From: Rotaria sordida
Taxonomy: Eukaryota > Rotifera > Eurotatoria > Philodinida > Philodinidae
Assembly (NCBI GenBank): GCA_905250125.1
Contig: CAJNOL010000150.1
Coordinates: 62,001-126,000 of the forward strand
Length of the DNA stretch: 64,000 nt
Reading direction: 5' to 3'
Part shown: positions 62,586 through 64,000 of the stretch, in pieces
How positions within the stretch are numbered: position 1 is the stretch's first letter
Layout of the letters: the number at the start of each line of letters is the position of its first letter
Translations under genes and position numbers: made by a program
The notes under the pieces: generated by a model
Database searches by the model: none
What the model saw: the letters and a program-made list of their open reading frames with translations, nothing else
What the model was told of the DNA's origin: nothing

Positions 62586-64000
62586 ATGGCTCAACAAAAA
62601 TCAATTACATTTTTCTTTAAAAAAAAACGTGAAATATCGGAAGTAGAGGAAAATGATGATGTAAAGGAGGTAAATATATTAGTCTTAAATAAATGTTGGA
62701 AATCATTTCGATGATTCTTAGTAAAAAATGAACTTTAGATAGGTTTAATTATGATCGAGTAGAATAGTCTTAAAAGGATTCGTGTCCATAGTTCTTATGA
62801 GCTGAGATATTGAATTTTCAAGTTAACTCCAATAGAGAATCCAAAATCCTTCTTATCTGCCGAAACTTGAAAATTCAATATTTCAGTTCATAAGGACTAT
62901 GTACCCAAAGTATGGGCTTAGAAGCGGTTAATCACTTCGGGTATTTTCCTCATAAACCGAGCAACGAAGAATTCATATTAGAACTATCAATGTTGAAGAA
63001 AATGCTTTCAAATGCAGTTGTATTTTATTAACAAACTTACGAGGGAACGTATCCAATTGTCAGGTGCCATACGACTTCATATTATGGCTATGAATAGGTC
63101 TCTATGAGACGAAGAAAAGTTCAAAAAAGATTCGGACTCATGGCCTAGTGATGAAGAGTTATGACTGTTTTAGTAAAACTTTTATTGAGATCAAGATATT
63201 TCTGAAAAGTCCAAAACGAGGAGTTTCAAATTGAAATTTTATCTACGGGCACATTTGATAGTCATTCTCTAGATATTCAATACCCCCCCCCCCCCAAAAA
63301 AACAACTTGCAGACGTAATACGATATCGAGCGGTGTCCGACAGTTGGATATAGTTTCTCTTGTTAATGATTACAGATCATAATAAATCAATAGACATAGT
63401 ATCGAATTTTTACATCTTCAAAAAGACATCATCTATTTTTAGTTATGAACAACTGTTAAGATCTTTACCTAATAAAAAAAAAACCGAGTTTTGATTGTTA
63501 CATAATTTTTAATACTAAACTAGAGATAAAAAGTTTATAAGTCTTTTCTTTGATTTCTTCTAGCTGTTGCTATTAAGAAAAAAAAAGTGAAAAATACTAT
63601 GTTTCAAACCTTGACCTTCAGTTTAATATTGGATAATGATTGACTATTTGTTCTCTTTTTTATTTTTAAAGCCTGTTGCTACTACACCAAAACGAATTAA
63701 AACAGCATCTAATACACCAGTAGCATCACCTTTACGAATTTCTCAATCAAATTCCAATGTTAATTCACCTAATTTATCAAAAACTGAAGAAGAAAAACGT
63801 TTAGCTGAACGTGTAGAAAATAATCGAATTTTAGCAAAAATGAAACTTGAAACTAAAACAACACGTGGACTCGTTGTTGATGTGGGTATATCATGGTATA
63901 AAGCATTTGAAAAAGAATTTTCTAAAGATTATTTTCAAAAGGTATTCGATTCTTTACAATTACAAATAAAAACAAGAAGGTAATGAGCTTGTTCTTTTTT
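62586..64000 (+). CDS. UNG: Uracil-DNA glycosylase, 5' part; gene runs off the window
   Basis: UNG removes uracil from DNA as the first step of base-excision repair. Exon 1 is 62586-62669, exon 2 is 63672-63979 (donor AAG/GTAATG; an earlier possible donor at 63941 is less likely). The first residues MAQQKSITFFF contain a PCNA-binding PIP box (Q-x-x-I-x-x-F-F), as in the nuclear UNG2 isoform of mammals, followed by a Lys-rich stretch suited to nuclear import. Exon 2 gives a low-complexity Ser/Asn linker and then SWYKAFEKEFSKDYFQKVFD, corresponding to the start of the glycosylase fold (mammalian 'SWKKHLSGEFGKPYF'). The catalytic GQDPYH and HPSPLS motifs lie beyond the window. No mitochondrial presequence is visible. 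The 1.0 kb first intron holds a foldback and a poly-C run. Confidence 0.85.
62784..62905. repeat. Foldback in UNG intron
   Basis: Arms of about 41 bp: 'gagatattgaattttcaagt' on the left (about 62802) and its near-perfect complement at about 62864-62886 on the right, with about 38 bp between. Short MITE-like inverted repeat. Confidence 0.65.
63283..63295. repeat. Poly-C run
   Basis: Thirteen C in a row followed by A8, in a very AT-rich intron; unusual base content for this window and prone to length error. Confidence 0.9.

Overview
The window is a piece of an AT-rich, intron-dense animal nuclear genome, and a bdelloid rotifer (Rotaria- or Adineta-like) is the best fit. Four things point there. 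Orthodox metazoan genes (GPT, IQCE, Pax2/5/8, rootletin, NOG1, UNG) are cut by many 50-70 bp GT-AG introns. A trypanothione/glutathionylspermidine synthetase gene of non-metazoan type lies at the left edge; such a foreign gene has been reported in bdelloids. Bacterial-style Kelch repeats are fused to a membrane anchor. F-box, LRR and 'WLD' proteins resemble families expanded in rotifers. The species is inferred, not shown. All gene models were spliced by eye; reading phases were checked across every junction given.

Layout, left to right: (1) 1-1669 (-) the synthetase, 3' end off-window; 1670-7141 gene-poor, with a 10-N gap and a dead mariner transposase. (2) 7142-9830 (-) alanine aminotransferase with two alternative first-exon sets (mitochondrial-looking and cytosolic-looking), head-to-head with (3) 10153-17255 (+) IQCE, a ciliary Hedgehog-pathway protein, which ends 80 bp from (4) 17335-19658 (-) a Pax2/5/8 gene whose homeodomain is full length but lacks recognition-helix residues. 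(5) 19659-24651 is a gene desert upstream of Pax. (6) 24652-35894 is an accessory island: a membrane-anchored Kelch protein, a nine-repeat LRR array with a nonsense codon, a damaged F-box gene, and a rotifer-type 'WLD' gene interrupted by one TGA. (7) 37647-56659, possibly to 58812 (-), is rootletin (CROCC), 32 exons and about 2,130 residues, with an internal alternative promoter. (8) 59314-62456 (+) is NOG1/GTPBP4, followed after 129 bp by (9) 62586-end (+) UNG, cut by the window edge.

The long introns, unlike the 50-70 bp ones, house several foldback (palindromic) elements of 120-570 bp (11.9, 14.5, 45.9, 48.3 and 62.8 kb), and short dispersed repeat families link distant parts of the window. 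Two genes (IQCE, rootletin) serve cilia; NOG1 and UNG are housekeeping. No tRNA, rRNA or CRISPR array was seen. The most notable observations are the foreign synthetase, the degenerate Pax homeodomain, the duplicated GPT first exons, the in-frame TGA in the rotifer-family gene, the rootletin internal promoter and the foldback elements in introns.
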